From NCBI RefSeq assembly GCF_003932785.1, contig NZ_RQYT01000007.1, forward strand, positions 33,073-97,072: DNA of 64,000 bases, written 5' to 3'. This stretch comes from Arachnia propionica. Its GTDB lineage: Bacteria; Actinomycetota; Actinomycetes; Propionibacteriales; Propionibacteriaceae. Below are positions 33,717 through 42,166 of the stretch, piece after piece. The notes beneath the pieces were generated by a model. The model worked only from the letters and a program-made list of their open reading frames with translations. It ran no database searches and was not told where the DNA came from. Position numbers and translations under genes: made by a program. The stretch's first letter is position 1, and each line of letters opens with the position of its first letter.

Positions 33717-34454
33717 TCAGATCCTCGGGTACAGGGCCGCCAGGGCGACGAGCACCGGATGGTTCCATGGCTCCGCAGCCCCTGGCCGCAACGTCACCGT
33801 CCCCTCGCACCCCGTCAACGGAACCGGGTGCCGGGCCACGAGAGGGGCACTGGGCCACAGGTGGTCGCCGATGTCCGCCGATGAGGGCGTCACCATGACG
33901 AGCAGCCACGGCGCTGCTGGATGGAACGGCAGCTCCACCTCGTCGACGCCCCGCCGCAACGTGCCCGTCACCGGCGGTCCGGACGGCACCGGGGTCGGGA
34001 AGGTGCCGACCCACTGATAGGGCAACGGACCCAGTGCCACGTCGGGTGACATGTCCACCCGGACCCGGACCCGGGTGCGGAGGCCGGGCTGCCACAGGCT
34101 GACCGGCCCCAGCTCGATCTCACTCACCCGATCCGCGGCACGACGGAACTGTCCGGGCGCCAGCCCCACGTCAGAGGTGAAGCGGCGGGTGAAGGTACCG
34201 ACGGAGGTGAACCCGACCTCGTGGCAGGCATCCAGCACCGAGAGCTGTTCCACCACGAGCAGACGTTTCGCTGCCTGGAACCGCTGCGCGGCCAGATAAC
34301 GGATCGGGGAGGTCCCCACCACCGCCGTGAAGGTCCGGGTCAGGTGGGCAGGGCTCCAGGCCAGGTGATCGGCAAGGTCCTGGACGGTGATCGCCTCGGT
34401 CAGGTGGTCGTTGAGGAACCGTGCAGCCTCGATCGCCAGGGCCTCGCGGTTCAC
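33717..34454 (-). CDS. AraC-family transcriptional regulator, N-terminal HTH
   Basis: 245 residues from a GTG that overlaps the permease stop (GTGA). The AraC DNA-binding domain is at the N-terminus (about 5-105): VQDLADHLAWSPAHLTRTF and VLDACHEVGFTSVGTFTRRF. The remainder (SLWQPGLRTRVRVRV onward) is an effector-binding-like domain related to GyrI/VOC-type C-termini. It is cotranscribed with the NCS1 permease and probably senses its cargo or a product of it. Confidence 0.85.
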   Translation of the reverse strand: MNREALAIEAARFLNDHLTEAITVQDLADHLAWSPAHLTRTFTAVVGTSPIRYLAAQRFQAAKRLLVVEQLSVLDACHEVGFTSVGTFTRRFTSDVGLAPGQFRRAADRVSEIELGPVSLWQPGLRTRVRVRVDMSPDVALGPLPYQWVGTFPTPVPSGPPVTGTLRRGVDEVELPFHPAAPWLLVMVTPSSADIGDHLWPSAPLVARHPVPLTGCEGTVTLRPGAAEPWNHPVLVALAALYPRI

Positions 34455-35941
34455 GCCGTCGCCTGCTCCTCCTGGGCGCGGACCCGAGTCCGGCACAGCA
34501 CCCAGTAACCACCGAAGCCGAGGATCAGCGCGATGATGACGCCGATGTTGCCGCCGGACCATGGCCCCTCACGGCCGCCGAGCAGGAACAGCAGGTAGCC
34601 CTGCCAGTTGTTCCAGACCGCTTCCTCCGCGAACCCGTTGACGACGAAGCCCCAGCCGACGGCACAGCAGACGGCCATGACGCCGAGCGCCAGCCAGTTG
34701 AAGGCCCCGTAGCGGCCCGTCTGGTCGAACAGCGCCTTCTCGTCGTAGTCCTTCCGGCGCAGGGCGATGTCGGCCATCATGATCCCCGCCCAGGCGGCGA
34801 GCGGCACCCCCAGGGTGATGAGGAAGGACTGGAACGGGCCGATGAAGTTCTCCGCGAAGAACACGACGTACACCGTCCCGGCGCTCAGGATGAGACCGTC
34901 GATGAGGGAGGCCAGCGGGCGCGGGATGGTGATCCCCAATGTCAGCAGGGTCAGACCGGAGGAGTAGATGCCGTTGATGGCCCCGGACAGCAGCGACAGG
35001 ATGGCGGTGAGCAGGAACGGGATGAGGAACCAGGTGGGCAGCACCTGGGCGAGTGCACCGACGGGGTCCGCGCTGATGCCCTCCGCGATCTCGGTCGACG
35101 AGCCCGCCAGCATGAGACCGAAGGTGATGAGCACCACGGGCCCCAGCGAACCGCCGAGCGTGTTCCACCCGACGATGGCGGCGCCCTTCGCGTCGCGGGA
35201 CTGGTAGCGCGCCCAGTCGGCGGCGATGTTGACCCAGCCGAGCCCCATGCCGGTCATCACCATCGTCATGGCCCCGATCATCGCCACGGGGGAACCGGAG
35301 GGGATCGCCATGATGGCGTCCCACTTGATGTGGGGAACGACGAGGATGACGTACACGATGGTCGTGATGCCGGTGATCCAGGTGAGCACCGACTGCATCC
35401 TCATGATGATGTGGTATCCGGCCATGGCCCCGAGCACGATGAGGCCGGCCACCACCGCAGCGGCGATGACATTGAGCAGGACCTTGTCCTCCCCCACCCA
35501 GCCGAGACGCTCGAAGACGGTGGCCGTCGCGAGCACCGCCGTGATGGCGAGCATCGTCTCCCACCCGATGGAGGTGAGCCACGAGATGATCCCCGGAGCC
35601 TTGGCCCCCTGGACGCCGAACGCGGCCCGGGACATGACCATGGTGGGGACCGACCCACGTTTGCCACCGAGCGCGATGACACCGCAGATCGCGAAGGACA
35701 GCACCACGCCGACCATCGCGACGAGGGTGGCCTGCCAGAACGAGACGCCGAAGTCCAGCACCCAGGCGCCGTAGCTCATGCCGAAGACGGAGATGTTGGA
35801 GGCGAACCACGGCAGGAAGAGCTGCCTCGGTTTGGCAGTGCGTTGCGCCTCCGTCACAACCTCGATACCGGTGAGCTCGATCGCGCTCCGGGCGTCGACC
35901 TGCTCAGCACCAACCACGGATGGATCAGTCTGCGATGACAT
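34451..35941 (-). CDS. NCS1-family nucleobase permease (CodB-like)
   Basis: 496 residues with about 12 membrane helices. The N-terminal RQLFLPWFASNISVFGMSYGAW and the WLTSIGWE and GLGWVNIAADWARYQ regions are typical of NCS1 purine/cytosine permeases. It imports a nucleobase or related ring compound with a cation. No deaminase gene lies next to it, so cytosine is not proven. The start follows GGAGAGTTCCC. It is the first gene of a two-gene operon with the AraC regulator. Confidence 0.88.
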   Translation of the reverse strand: MSSQTDPSVVGAEQVDARSAIELTGIEVVTEAQRTAKPRQLFLPWFASNISVFGMSYGAWVLDFGVSFWQATLVAMVGVVLSFAICGVIALGGKRGSVPTMVMSRAAFGVQGAKAPGIISWLTSIGWETMLAITAVLATATVFERLGWVGEDKVLLNVIAAAVVAGLIVLGAMAGYHIIMRMQSVLTWITGITTIVYVILVVPHIKWDAIMAIPSGSPVAMIGAMTMVMTGMGLGWVNIAADWARYQSRDAKGAAIVGWNTLGGSLGPVVLITFGLMLAGSSTEIAEGISADPVGALAQVLPTWFLIPFLLTAILSLLSGAINGIYSSGLTLLTLGITIPRPLASLIDGLILSAGTVYVVFFAENFIGPFQSFLITLGVPLAAWAGIMMADIALRRKDYDEKALFDQTGRYGAFNWLALGVMAVCCAVGWGFVVNGFAEEAVWNNWQGYLLFLLGGREGPWSGGNIGVIIALILGFGGYWVLCRTRVRAQEEQATA

Positions 35942-36020
35942 GGGAACTCTCCAGGGGACGACGGGGGTGGTGGTCGGAATGCTACTGCACGACTCGCGAT
36001 CGAGGGCGGCCTGTGGGGAC

Positions 36021-36058
36021 GTCGCGAGGGGCAGGTCCGAAGACCTGCCCCTCGCGAC
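36021..36058. terminator. Very stable hairpin after rplA, 17-bp stem
   Basis: GTCGCGAGGGGCAGGTC (36021-36037) pairs perfectly with 36042-36058, loop CGAA. It ends the rplK-rplA unit and lies upstream of the NCS1 operon on the same strand. Confidence 0.85.
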
Positions 36059-36082
36059 GATTCAGCCTGTTGGCCCTCCGGC

Positions 36083-36787
36083 TCAGGCGTTCTCGCCCGG
36101 CTTGGTGATGCTGCCGTCGATCAGCACGCTCGGCGACATCGTCGACGAGACAGCGATCTTCTTGACGTAGCGGCCCTTCGAGGAGGCCGGCTTCAGACGG
36201 AGGATCTCCTCCAGGACGGCGAAATAGTTGTCGACGAGCTGCTGCTCACCGAACGAGGCCTTGCCGATGATGAACTGCAGGTTGGCGTGACGGTCCACAC
36301 GGAACTCGATCTTGCCGCCCTTGATGTCGGCGACGGCCTTCGCCACATCCATGGTGACGGTACCGGTCTTCGGGTTCGGCATGAGGCCACGAGGACCGAG
36401 GACGCGGCCGAGCTTGCCGACCTTGCCCATCATGTCCGGGGTGGCAACGACCGCGTCGAAGTCGAGGTAGCCGCCGGCCACCTTCTCGACGAGCTCATCC
36501 ACGCCGACCTCGTCGGCCCCCGCCTCGCGGGCGGCCTCGGCCTTCTCACCGGCGGCGAAGACGAGGACCCGAGCCGTCTTGCCAGTGCCGTGGGGAAGGT
36601 TGACCGTGCCGCGGACCATCTGGTCCGCCTTGCGGGGATCGACGCCGAGGCGCACCGCGACCTCAACCGTCTCGTCGAACTTGGCCGAAGCCATCTCCTT
36701 GACCAGCTTCAGCGCCTGCTCGGGCGTGTGGAGCTGGGCGCCGTCGCGCTTCTCGGCGGCGGCCTTGTAAGCCTTGCTGTGCTTCAT
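36083..36787 (-). CDS. rplA: 50S ribosomal protein L1
   Basis: 234 residues, full length. Starts [15 protein letters not shown]; the signature [17 protein letters not shown] is intact, with the 23S rRNA-binding region [19 protein letters not shown]1 forms the mobile stalk at the E site. It follows rplK on the same strand with an 82-bp gap. In most bacteria rplJL-rpoBC comes next; here about 19 kb of other genes intervene. Confidence 0.99.
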   Translation of the reverse strand: MKHSKAYKAAAEKRDGAQLHTPEQALKLVKEMASAKFDETVEVAVRLGVDPRKADQMVRGTVNLPHGTGKTARVLVFAAGEKAEAAREAGADEVGVDELVEKVAGGYLDFDAVVATPDMMGKVGKLGRVLGPRGLMPNPKTGTVTMDVAKAVADIKGGKIEFRVDRHANLQFIIGKASFGEQQLVDNYFAVLEEILRLKPASSKGRYVKKIAVSSTMSPSVLIDGSITKPGENA

Positions 36788-36869
36788 CTCTGGTTCCTTT
36801 GAATGTCAGTCAGCCTCGCGGGCTGATCCACCAGTTCTGGTGCGGGGAGCTTCCCTACCAGGGGGAGCG

Positions 36870-37298
36870 TCACTCGACGGTGACGCCCATGGAGCGGGCG
36901 GTGCCCTCGACGATCTTGGCGGCGGCCTCGATGTCGTTGGCGTTGAGGTCGGGCAGCTTGGTGGCGGCGATCTCGCGCACCTGATCCTTGGTCAGGGTGC
37001 CGACCTTGTTCTTCAGCGGGTTGTCGGAGCCCTTGCTGAGGCCCGCGGCCTTCTTGATGAGCTCAGCAGCCGGCGGGGTCTTCGTCACGAACGAGAACGT
37101 GCGGTCCTCGTAGATGGTGATCTCGACGGGGATGATGTTGCCGCGCTGCGACTCCGTCGCGGCGTTGTACGCCTTGACGAACTCCATCATGTTGACGCCG
37201 TGCGGGCCGAGGGCGGTACCGACCGGCGGCGCGGGAGTGGCAGCGCCCGCCTGCAGAGCGATCTTGACGAGGGCTGCGACCTTCTTCTTGGGAGGCAT
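36870..37298 (-). CDS. rplK: 50S ribosomal protein L11
   Basis: 142 residues from [18 protein letters not shown], the usual length. Conserved N-domain ([20 protein letters not shown]) and C-terminal rRNA-binding domain (ending [13 protein letters not shown]). It binds the GTPase-associated centre of 23S rRNA. The start at 37298 is preceded by AGAAGGACCCGAA. Confidence 0.99.
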   Translation of the reverse strand: MPPKKKVAALVKIALQAGAATPAPPVGTALGPHGVNMMEFVKAYNAATESQRGNIIPVEITIYEDRTFSFVTKTPPAAELIKKAAGLSKGSDNPLKNKVGTLTKDQVREIAATKLPDLNANDIEAAAKIVEGTARSMGVTVE

Positions 37299-37396
37299 TT
37301 CGGGTCCTTCTGATGTTGGTTCAGACGTGCCGCGGCCCCGGGTCACCCCGGAGCGACGACGCAACGCGCAATTCTAGGTCCTGAGGAGCAGGATTC

Positions 37397-38188
37397 CTAA
37401 ACGACCTTCTCGACCTGCTTGAACTCGAGGTCGAGCGGCGTCTCGCGCCCCATGATCTCGACGAGGGCTCGGAGACGCTGATGGTTGGCGTTGATCTCGG
37501 TGATCGTGGCGTGAACCCCGGCGAAGGGGCCGTCGATCACCTGGACGGAGTCGCCGACCGCGAAGTCGACGACCTCGACCTTCTTCTTCACACTCTTCGC
37601 GGGGCCGGCCGACTCGGCGGCGACCTTCGCGACGACGGAAGGAGTCAGCATGCTGACCACCTCGTCCAGGTTGAGCGGGACGGGGGTCTGTCCGTGACCG
37701 ACGAAACCGGTCACCGACGGGGTGTGGCGCACCACGGCCCACGAGTCGTCGGTCATCTCCATGCGCACCAGGACATAGCCGGGCAGGACGCAGCGGGTGA
37801 CCGTCTTGCGGGTGTTGTTGCGCACCTCGACGACGTCCTCGGTGGGGACAATCGTCTCGAAGATGTAGTCCTCCATGTTGAGGGAGGTGGCCCGGGAGTC
37901 CAGGTTCTGCTTGACCCGGTTCTCCATGCCGGAGTAGGTGTGGATGACGTACCACTCGCCGTACCTGCCCTCGAGGTCCTCTCGCAGCGCGGCGATGGCC
38001 TGCTGGGCGGCGTCGTCGGCCTCCTCGGAAGCCTCCGGCTCCTCCGCGGCCTCCTCGTCGTCGGTGAGGGAGATGACCTCCTCGGCCGGCTCGTCCTCCT
38101 CGCCGATGGGGCTGAGATCGATCTCGACCTCGGCGTCCTCCGTGGGCAGTTCGCCCAGGTCGATCTCGATGTCGTCGTGCTCGGTCAC
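37397..38188 (-). CDS. nusG: Transcription termination/antitermination protein NusG
   Basis: 263 residues from a GTG overlapping the secE stop (GTGA). A long acidic N-terminal extension (1-75) typical of actinobacteria is followed by the NGN domain (YGEWYVIHTYSGMENRVKQNL) and the KOW domain (FAVGDSVQVIDGPFAGVHAT). It binds RNA polymerase and links transcription with Rho or ribosomes. It is coupled to secE by the overlap. Confidence 0.98.
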   Translation of the reverse strand: MTEHDDIEIDLGELPTEDAEVEIDLSPIGEEDEPAEEVISLTDDEEAAEEPEASEEADDAAQQAIAALREDLEGRYGEWYVIHTYSGMENRVKQNLDSRATSLNMEDYIFETIVPTEDVVEVRNNTRKTVTRCVLPGYVLVRMEMTDDSWAVVRHTPSVTGFVGHGQTPVPLNLDEVVSMLTPSVVAKVAAESAGPAKSVKKKVEVVDFAVGDSVQVIDGPFAGVHATITEINANHQRLRALVEIMGRETPLDLEFKQVEKVV

Positions 38189-38619
38189 TGGGTTCCTCCA
38201 AAGAGCTTCAGCAGGGCCCACCCGAAGGCGGCATCGAGCACGCCGACGTAGAAGACCATGAACAGAACGAAGACCAGCACGACGGTGAACAGCGTCGTGA
38301 GTTCGTTCCACGTGGGCCAGACGACCTTCTTCAGCTCGCCGACGGACTGCCGGGTGAACTGGGCCGGGTTCTTGGCCTTGTAGGGATCGTGCTCCTCGTG
38401 GCTGGACTCGGAACGCTTCTTCGTGGGGGCGTTCTTCTTCACGGGCGCCTTGGCGGTCCGGCGGACGACGGCCTTCGGCTCGTCCTTGTCCTCGGCTTCG
38501 TCGACCGCGGGCTCCTCGTCGAACTGCTCCTCGAGGTCCGAGATCACCTCGTCGTCGGCGACGGGGTCAGCCTCGGGGAGTTCGTCTTCCCCGGCCTGCT
38601 GAGTCTTGTCGTCGCTCAC
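38185..38619 (-). CDS. secE: Preprotein translocase subunit SecE
   Basis: 144 residues. An acidic then basic cytoplasmic head (1-85) leads to the conserved amphipathic segment SVGELKKVVWPTWNEL (92-107) and a single membrane helix (about 108-128). It clamps SecY in the Sec translocon. The extended head is common in actinobacteria. It lies between tRNA-Trp and nusG, as in many bacteria. Confidence 0.98.
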   Translation of the reverse strand: MSDDKTQQAGEDELPEADPVADDEVISDLEEQFDEEPAVDEAEDKDEPKAVVRRTAKAPVKKNAPTKKRSESSHEEHDPYKAKNPAQFTRQSVGELKKVVWPTWNELTTLFTVVLVFVLFMVFYVGVLDAAFGWALLKLFGGTQ

Positions 38620-38648
38620 GCGCCATCCCTTCGGTCAACAAACGAAAT

Positions 38649-38674
38649 GCCTGCCCACCCACTGGGTGGCAGGC
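38649..38674. terminator. Hairpin between tRNA-Trp and secE
   Basis: GCCTGCCCACCC (38649-38660), loop ACT, GGGTGGCAGGC (38664-38674), with one bulged base. It probably ends or processes the tRNA-Trp transcript ahead of secE. Confidence 0.6.
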
Positions 38675-38692
38675 CGTGAAGCATCTGCTTCG

Positions 38693-38765
<73 letters not shown>

Positions 38766-38848
38766 TCGGTCCGGCGGCCCACCCGCATCGGGGCGCGACC
38801 GGCCTCGCCAGACCCTCATCGTAACGCATTCGCCCCGAGGGGTCGAAA

Positions 38849-39871
38849 TCAGAGGTTGAGGCCGATGAGATTCACCTCGGGGGTCAGGGTGACCCCGAAC
38901 CTGGCCCGGACGCCGTCACGGACCTCCCTCGCCAGGTCCATGATGTCGGCGGCACTCGCGCCGTCGTGGTTGGTCAGGGCCAGCACGTGCTTCGACGAGA
39001 GCCGGGCGCGACGTCCGGGGGCGTGGCCCCTGGGGAAACCCGCGCTGGAGATGAGCCAGGCGGCGCTGGTCTTGACGCGGTCCCCGACGGGGTAGCGGGG
39101 CGCGTCCTCGGGGAGGGCGGCCGCCTGTTCCTCGGTGAGGATCGGGTTCATGAAGAACGACCCGGCGGACCAGGAGTCGCGGTCCTCGTCATCCAGCACC
39201 ATGCCCTTGCCGCGACGGATGCGCAGCACCTCCTCGCGGACACGGGTGGCCTCGGCCCGCTGCCCGCACTCGACGCCGAGGGCGTCGGCGAGTTCCGGGT
39301 AGCGGATCGGTTGCCCCATGTGGCCGAGGGGCATCTGGTAGGTGACCCGGAGGATGACGAACCGTCCCGGGTCCTGCTTGAACACCGAGGTCCGGTAGCC
39401 GAAGTCACAGTCAGTGGCGAACAGCGTCCGGATCCCGCCGGTTCGGCGATCCCAGGTCCGCACCTGCTGGACGAGGGAGGCGACCTCGGCCCCGTAGGCA
39501 CCGATGTTCTGGATGGGACTGGCCCCCACGGAGCCGGGGATACCGGACATGGCCTCGGGGCCGGACCACTGCTGGGCGACGCAGTGGGCGACGAAGTCGT
39601 CCCACGTCTCCCCTGCGCCGACCCTGACCTCCACTCCGTAACAGGCCTCGGAGTTGTGTTCCATGCCGCGGGTGGCGATCTTGAGCACCGTGCCGTCGAA
39701 TCCCTCGTCGGCGATCAGCACGTTGGAGCCGCCCCCCAGGATGAGCAGCGGCTCGCCGCGGGAATCGCACTCCTTGACGACCCCGCAGATCTCGTCCTCC
39801 GAGGTGGCCTCGACGAAGCGCCGGGCGGGTCCGCCGACCCGGAAGGTGGTGTGGGCGCTGAGCTCAGTCAA
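38849..39871 (-). CDS. murB: UDP-N-acetylenolpyruvoylglucosamine reductase
   Basis: 340 residues from a TTG start (MTELSAHTTFRVGGPA), chosen because the family begins this way and GGAGGTGTCC precedes it. FAD-binding motif ILGGGSNVLIADEGFDG, catalytic Ser region SAGSFFMNP, C-terminal LTPEVNLIG. It reduces enolpyruvyl-UDP-GlcNAc to UDP-MurNAc for peptidoglycan. It overlaps the stop of the upstream dehydratase gene by 8 bp, so it belongs to the rpmG-hadAB-murB run. Confidence 0.97.
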   Translation of the reverse strand: MTELSAHTTFRVGGPARRFVEATSEDEICGVVKECDSRGEPLLILGGGSNVLIADEGFDGTVLKIATRGMEHNSEACYGVEVRVGAGETWDDFVAHCVAQQWSGPEAMSGIPGSVGASPIQNIGAYGAEVASLVQQVRTWDRRTGGIRTLFATDCDFGYRTSVFKQDPGRFVILRVTYQMPLGHMGQPIRYPELADALGVECGQRAEATRVREEVLRIRRGKGMVLDDEDRDSWSAGSFFMNPILTEEQAAALPEDAPRYPVGDRVKTSAAWLISSAGFPRGHAPGRRARLSSKHVLALTNHDGASAADIMDLAREVRDGVRARFGVTLTPEVNLIGLNL

Positions 39872-40271
39872 CGGACACCTCCACTCGGGCCGCGCCCAGC
39901 ACGGTGTCCTCTCCACAGGTGGCGGTGAGGGTGACCGTGGCGATGCCGTCGGCGACGGCCGTCACCTGGCCGGTGTAGACCACCTCGGTTCCCTCATCCG
40001 TGTCGGGGACGATGACCGGGCGGGTGAAGCGCACCTGGTAGCGGCGCACCCGGGCGGGGTCCTTGATCCAGTCAGTGACGAGTCGCAGTCCGGCGCCCAT
40101 CGTCCACATGCCGTGGGCGAGGACACCGGGGAGCCCGATCGCTCGGGCGTGCCGGTCGGAGAAGTGGATCTCGTTGAAGTCGGTGGCCGCCCCCGAGTAG
40201 CGCACCACATCGGAACGGGTGATGGGGACGCGGAGCTCGCCGAGGTCAAGGCCGGGTTCGATGTCAGGCAC
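39864..40271 (-). CDS. MaoC-like dehydratase, HadB-like
   Basis: 135 residues from a GTG at 40271, which has GGAGGCCACCC in front. Hot-dog fold with the hydratase motif DFNEIHFSDRHARAIGLPG, containing the catalytic Asp and His, followed by VLAHGM. By position and sequence it is the counterpart of mycobacterial HadB, the catalytic half of a 3-hydroxyacyl dehydratase. In a bacterium without mycolic acids it may act in ordinary fatty-acid or related metabolism. It overlaps the upstream HadA-like gene by 8 bp. Confidence 0.85.
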   Translation of the reverse strand: MPDIEPGLDLGELRVPITRSDVVRYSGAATDFNEIHFSDRHARAIGLPGVLAHGMWTMGAGLRLVTDWIKDPARVRRYQVRFTRPVIVPDTDEGTEVVYTGQVTAVADGIATVTLTATCGEDTVLGAARVEVSVD

Positions 40272-40692
40272 GGGTGGCCTCCTCGCGGGTGTGCATGAGG
40301 GTGGAACGGGCATCACAGACGGGTTCCCCGTCGACACTCAGCGCGACGAGGATGGTCACCATGTCGAGACCGGCGCGGTTGCGCACCCGTTCGATGGTGA
40401 GTTGCGCGACGACGTCGTCCCCCTCGACGAGGGGCCGATGGAAGTCGAAGGTCTGGTCGGCGTGGACGACCCGGTGAAGGGCCAGGCCGAGCTCCTCGTC
40501 CGCGAACAGGGCATCCCACGCCTGGGCGGCGATGAGGGCCGCGAAGGTGGGGGGCGCGACCGGGGATTCGCCGCGATAGGCCGGGTTGTCGTCCTTGAGT
40601 GCGGCTGCGAACTCAGCGATCTTGGCCCGGCTGACCCGGTAGGCGGGGGCGGGCGGATAGGTGCGCCCGGCGTGCTCGGCTGTCATCGGCAT
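40264..40692 (-). CDS. MaoC-like dehydratase N-terminal domain protein, HadA-like
   Basis: 142 residues from the ATG at 40692; a second ATG two codons on (40686) is possible. The sequence YRVSRAKIAEFAAALKDDNPAY and PVAPPTFAALI is that of the FAS1 dehydratase-region/HadA family, whose members pair with a catalytic hot-dog partner. TAGGCT lies 7 nt before the start and no ribosome site is seen, so a leaderless message is likely. It heads a tightly overlapped run with the HadB-like gene and murB. Confidence 0.85.
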   Translation of the reverse strand: MPMTAEHAGRTYPPAPAYRVSRAKIAEFAAALKDDNPAYRGESPVAPPTFAALIAAQAWDALFADEELGLALHRVVHADQTFDFHRPLVEGDDVVAQLTIERVRNRAGLDMVTILVALSVDGEPVCDARSTLMHTREEATRA

Positions 40693-40748
40693 GAGGCGAA
40701 GCCTAGGAGCGAGTGGCGGTGGGCGCAATCCTCAGCAGGACAACGAAA

Positions 40749-40771
40749 AAGGCCGCCTCGTGGGCGGCCTT
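40749..40771 (-). terminator. Intrinsic terminator after rpmG
   Basis: AAGGCCGCC (40749-40757) pairs with GGCGGCCTT (40763-40771); on the minus strand the stem is followed by TTTTTCGTTG. Together with the TAGGCT promoter it separates rpmG from the HadA-like gene. Confidence 0.9.
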
Positions 40772-40783
40772 CTCCGGTACGGC

Positions 40784-40954
40784 TCAGCGGGTCTCGCGGT
40801 GCGCGCGGTGGGTGCGGCAACGCGGGCAGAACTTGTTGAGCTCGATCCGGTCGGGATCGTTGCGACGATTCTTCTTCGTGATGTAATTGCGCTCCTTGCA
40901 CTCGGTGCAGGCGAGCGTGATCTTCGGACGGACGTCCTGACCCTTCTTGGCCAT
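40784..40954 (-). CDS. rpmG: 50S ribosomal protein L33
   Basis: 56 residues: starts [20 protein letters not shown] and ends [14 protein letters not shown]. The four zinc-binding Cys (CTEC and CPRC) are present, so this is the zinc-containing (C+) form rather than the Cys-free paralogue made under zinc starvation. It lies between tRNA-Met and the HadA-like gene, as in mycobacteria. Confidence 0.97.
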   Translation of the reverse strand: MAKKGQDVRPKITLACTECKERNYITKKNRRNDPDRIELNKFCPRCRTHRAHRETR

Positions 40955-41004
40955 GATCTTCTTCCTTGCTGTTCGTGGCGCGGATGCGCAGTTGCCGGAT
41001 CACG

Positions 41005-41080
41005 TGGTGACGAGGGCGGGACTTGAACCCGCGACACAGCGATTATGAGCCGCTTGCTCTACCGACTGAGCTACCCCGTC
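41005..41080 (-). tRNA. tRNA-Met (CAT), elongator type
   Basis: Starts GACGGGGTAGCTCAGTCGG; anticodon loop GGCTCATAATC, T-arm GGTTCAAGTCC. The acceptor GACGGGG pairs with CCTCGTC including 1-72 pairing, unlike initiator tRNA. The 3' CCA is encoded (41005-41007). Confidence 0.96.
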
Positions 41081-41119
41081 GAAATGTTCCGGCCCGGGAC
41101 TTCTCCCGGGCCTGAACAG

Positions 41120-41192
41120 AGCCCCCATGCGGAATCGAACCGCAGACCTTCTCCTTACCATGGAGACGCTCTGCCTACTGAGCTATAGGGGC
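41120..41192 (-). tRNA. tRNA-Thr (GGT)
   Basis: Starts GCCCCTATAGCTCAGTAGG; anticodon stem-loop TCTCC-ATGGTAA-GGAGA gives GGT. T-arm GGTTCGATTCC. Acceptor GCCCCTA pairs with TGGGGGC. The CCA is not encoded. Confidence 0.96.
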
Positions 41193-41245
41193 CAGCCGTC
41201 GGGAAACATTACACGGGCCCGCCCGTCGACACAAATCGGGAGCCG

Positions 41246-41953
41246 TCAGGCCAGCAATGCGGCGATGGCGACCTCCAACGAGTCCTGGAACATCGACTCA
41301 CGTTCGTCGCTGCTGAGATCACCGGAGTGGTCGAGGAGATGGTCGGAGACGGTCAGCACCGCCAGCGCCTCCGCCCCGTGGCGGGCGGCGACGGCGTACA
41401 GCCCGGCGGCCTCCATCTCGACGGCGAGGGTGCCGACCTTGGCCAGCTCGGGGATGATGTCGGAGCGGGAGTTGTGGAAGAAGTCCGAGGTGTAGACCGG
41501 GCCGACGTGGACGGGCCGCTCCCCCGCGCTCGCCCGCGTCACCGCGGCCGCGAGCATGGCGTGGCTGGGCGCAAGCGACAGGGAGACCCCGGGGATGGGA
41601 AGGGTGGCCACCGCAGAGTCGGTGTGCGCCGCTGAGGCGATGACGACGTCACGGACCTTGACACTCGGCGCGATCCCGCCACAGGTGCCGACCCGACAGA
41701 TGCGACGCACCCCGAACTCGGTGAACAGTTCGGTGGCGTAGATCGACAGGGAGGGGATGCCCATGCCGGAGGCCATCGCCGTGACAGGTTCCCCGTCGAG
41801 GAGTCCGGTCCAGACCCCGATACCGCGCACCTCGGAGACCAGTTTGGCCCCGGTGAGGCGCTCAGCGATGCGTTCGGCACGGCGCGGGTCGCCGGGCATG
41901 AGGACGAGCGGAGCGATGTCGCCCGGCTCACAGTTGATGTGTGGGGTGGCCAT
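41246..41953 (-). CDS. deoD: Purine nucleoside phosphorylase, DeoD type
   Basis: 235 residues, usual length for the hexameric family. Motifs: VLMPGDPRRAERIAE, VGTCGGI, HVGPVYTSDFFHN, VEMEAAGLYAVA and VSDHL with the catalytic Asp. It phosphorolyses purine (deoxy)ribonucleosides; a related uridine phosphorylase is less likely. Together with the trimeric PNP at 30729 the window encodes both structural classes. Confidence 0.93.
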   Translation of the reverse strand: MATPHINCEPGDIAPLVLMPGDPRRAERIAERLTGAKLVSEVRGIGVWTGLLDGEPVTAMASGMGIPSLSIYATELFTEFGVRRICRVGTCGGIAPSVKVRDVVIASAAHTDSAVATLPIPGVSLSLAPSHAMLAAAVTRASAGERPVHVGPVYTSDFFHNSRSDIIPELAKVGTLAVEMEAAGLYAVAARHGAEALAVLTVSDHLLDHSGDLSSDERESMFQDSLEVAIAALLA

Positions 41954-42018
41954 GACCAGACCCTACCCCAGCCGGAGATGAACAGATCCCCGGAATTCAT
42001 TCAATTCCGGGGATCTCG

Positions 42019-42099
42019 TGGCAGGTGTTGGATTCGAACCAACGTAGGCGAACCGACGGTTTTACAGACCGCTCCCTTTGGCCACTCGGGCAACCTGCC
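42019..42099 (-). tRNA. tRNA-Tyr (GTA)
   Basis: Starts GGCAGGTTGCCCGAGTGG; anticodon loop CTGTAAA gives GTA; a long variable arm (class II) precedes the T-arm GGTTCGAATCC. Acceptor GGCAGGT pairs with ACCTGCC. 81 nt without CCA. Confidence 0.96.
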
Positions 42100-42166
42100 T
42101 CGGCCTGAGGCCAGCTTGCAAAAGATAGCACAGGCGCGGCGGGCCATGCCAAACGGGCGTCGGCGA

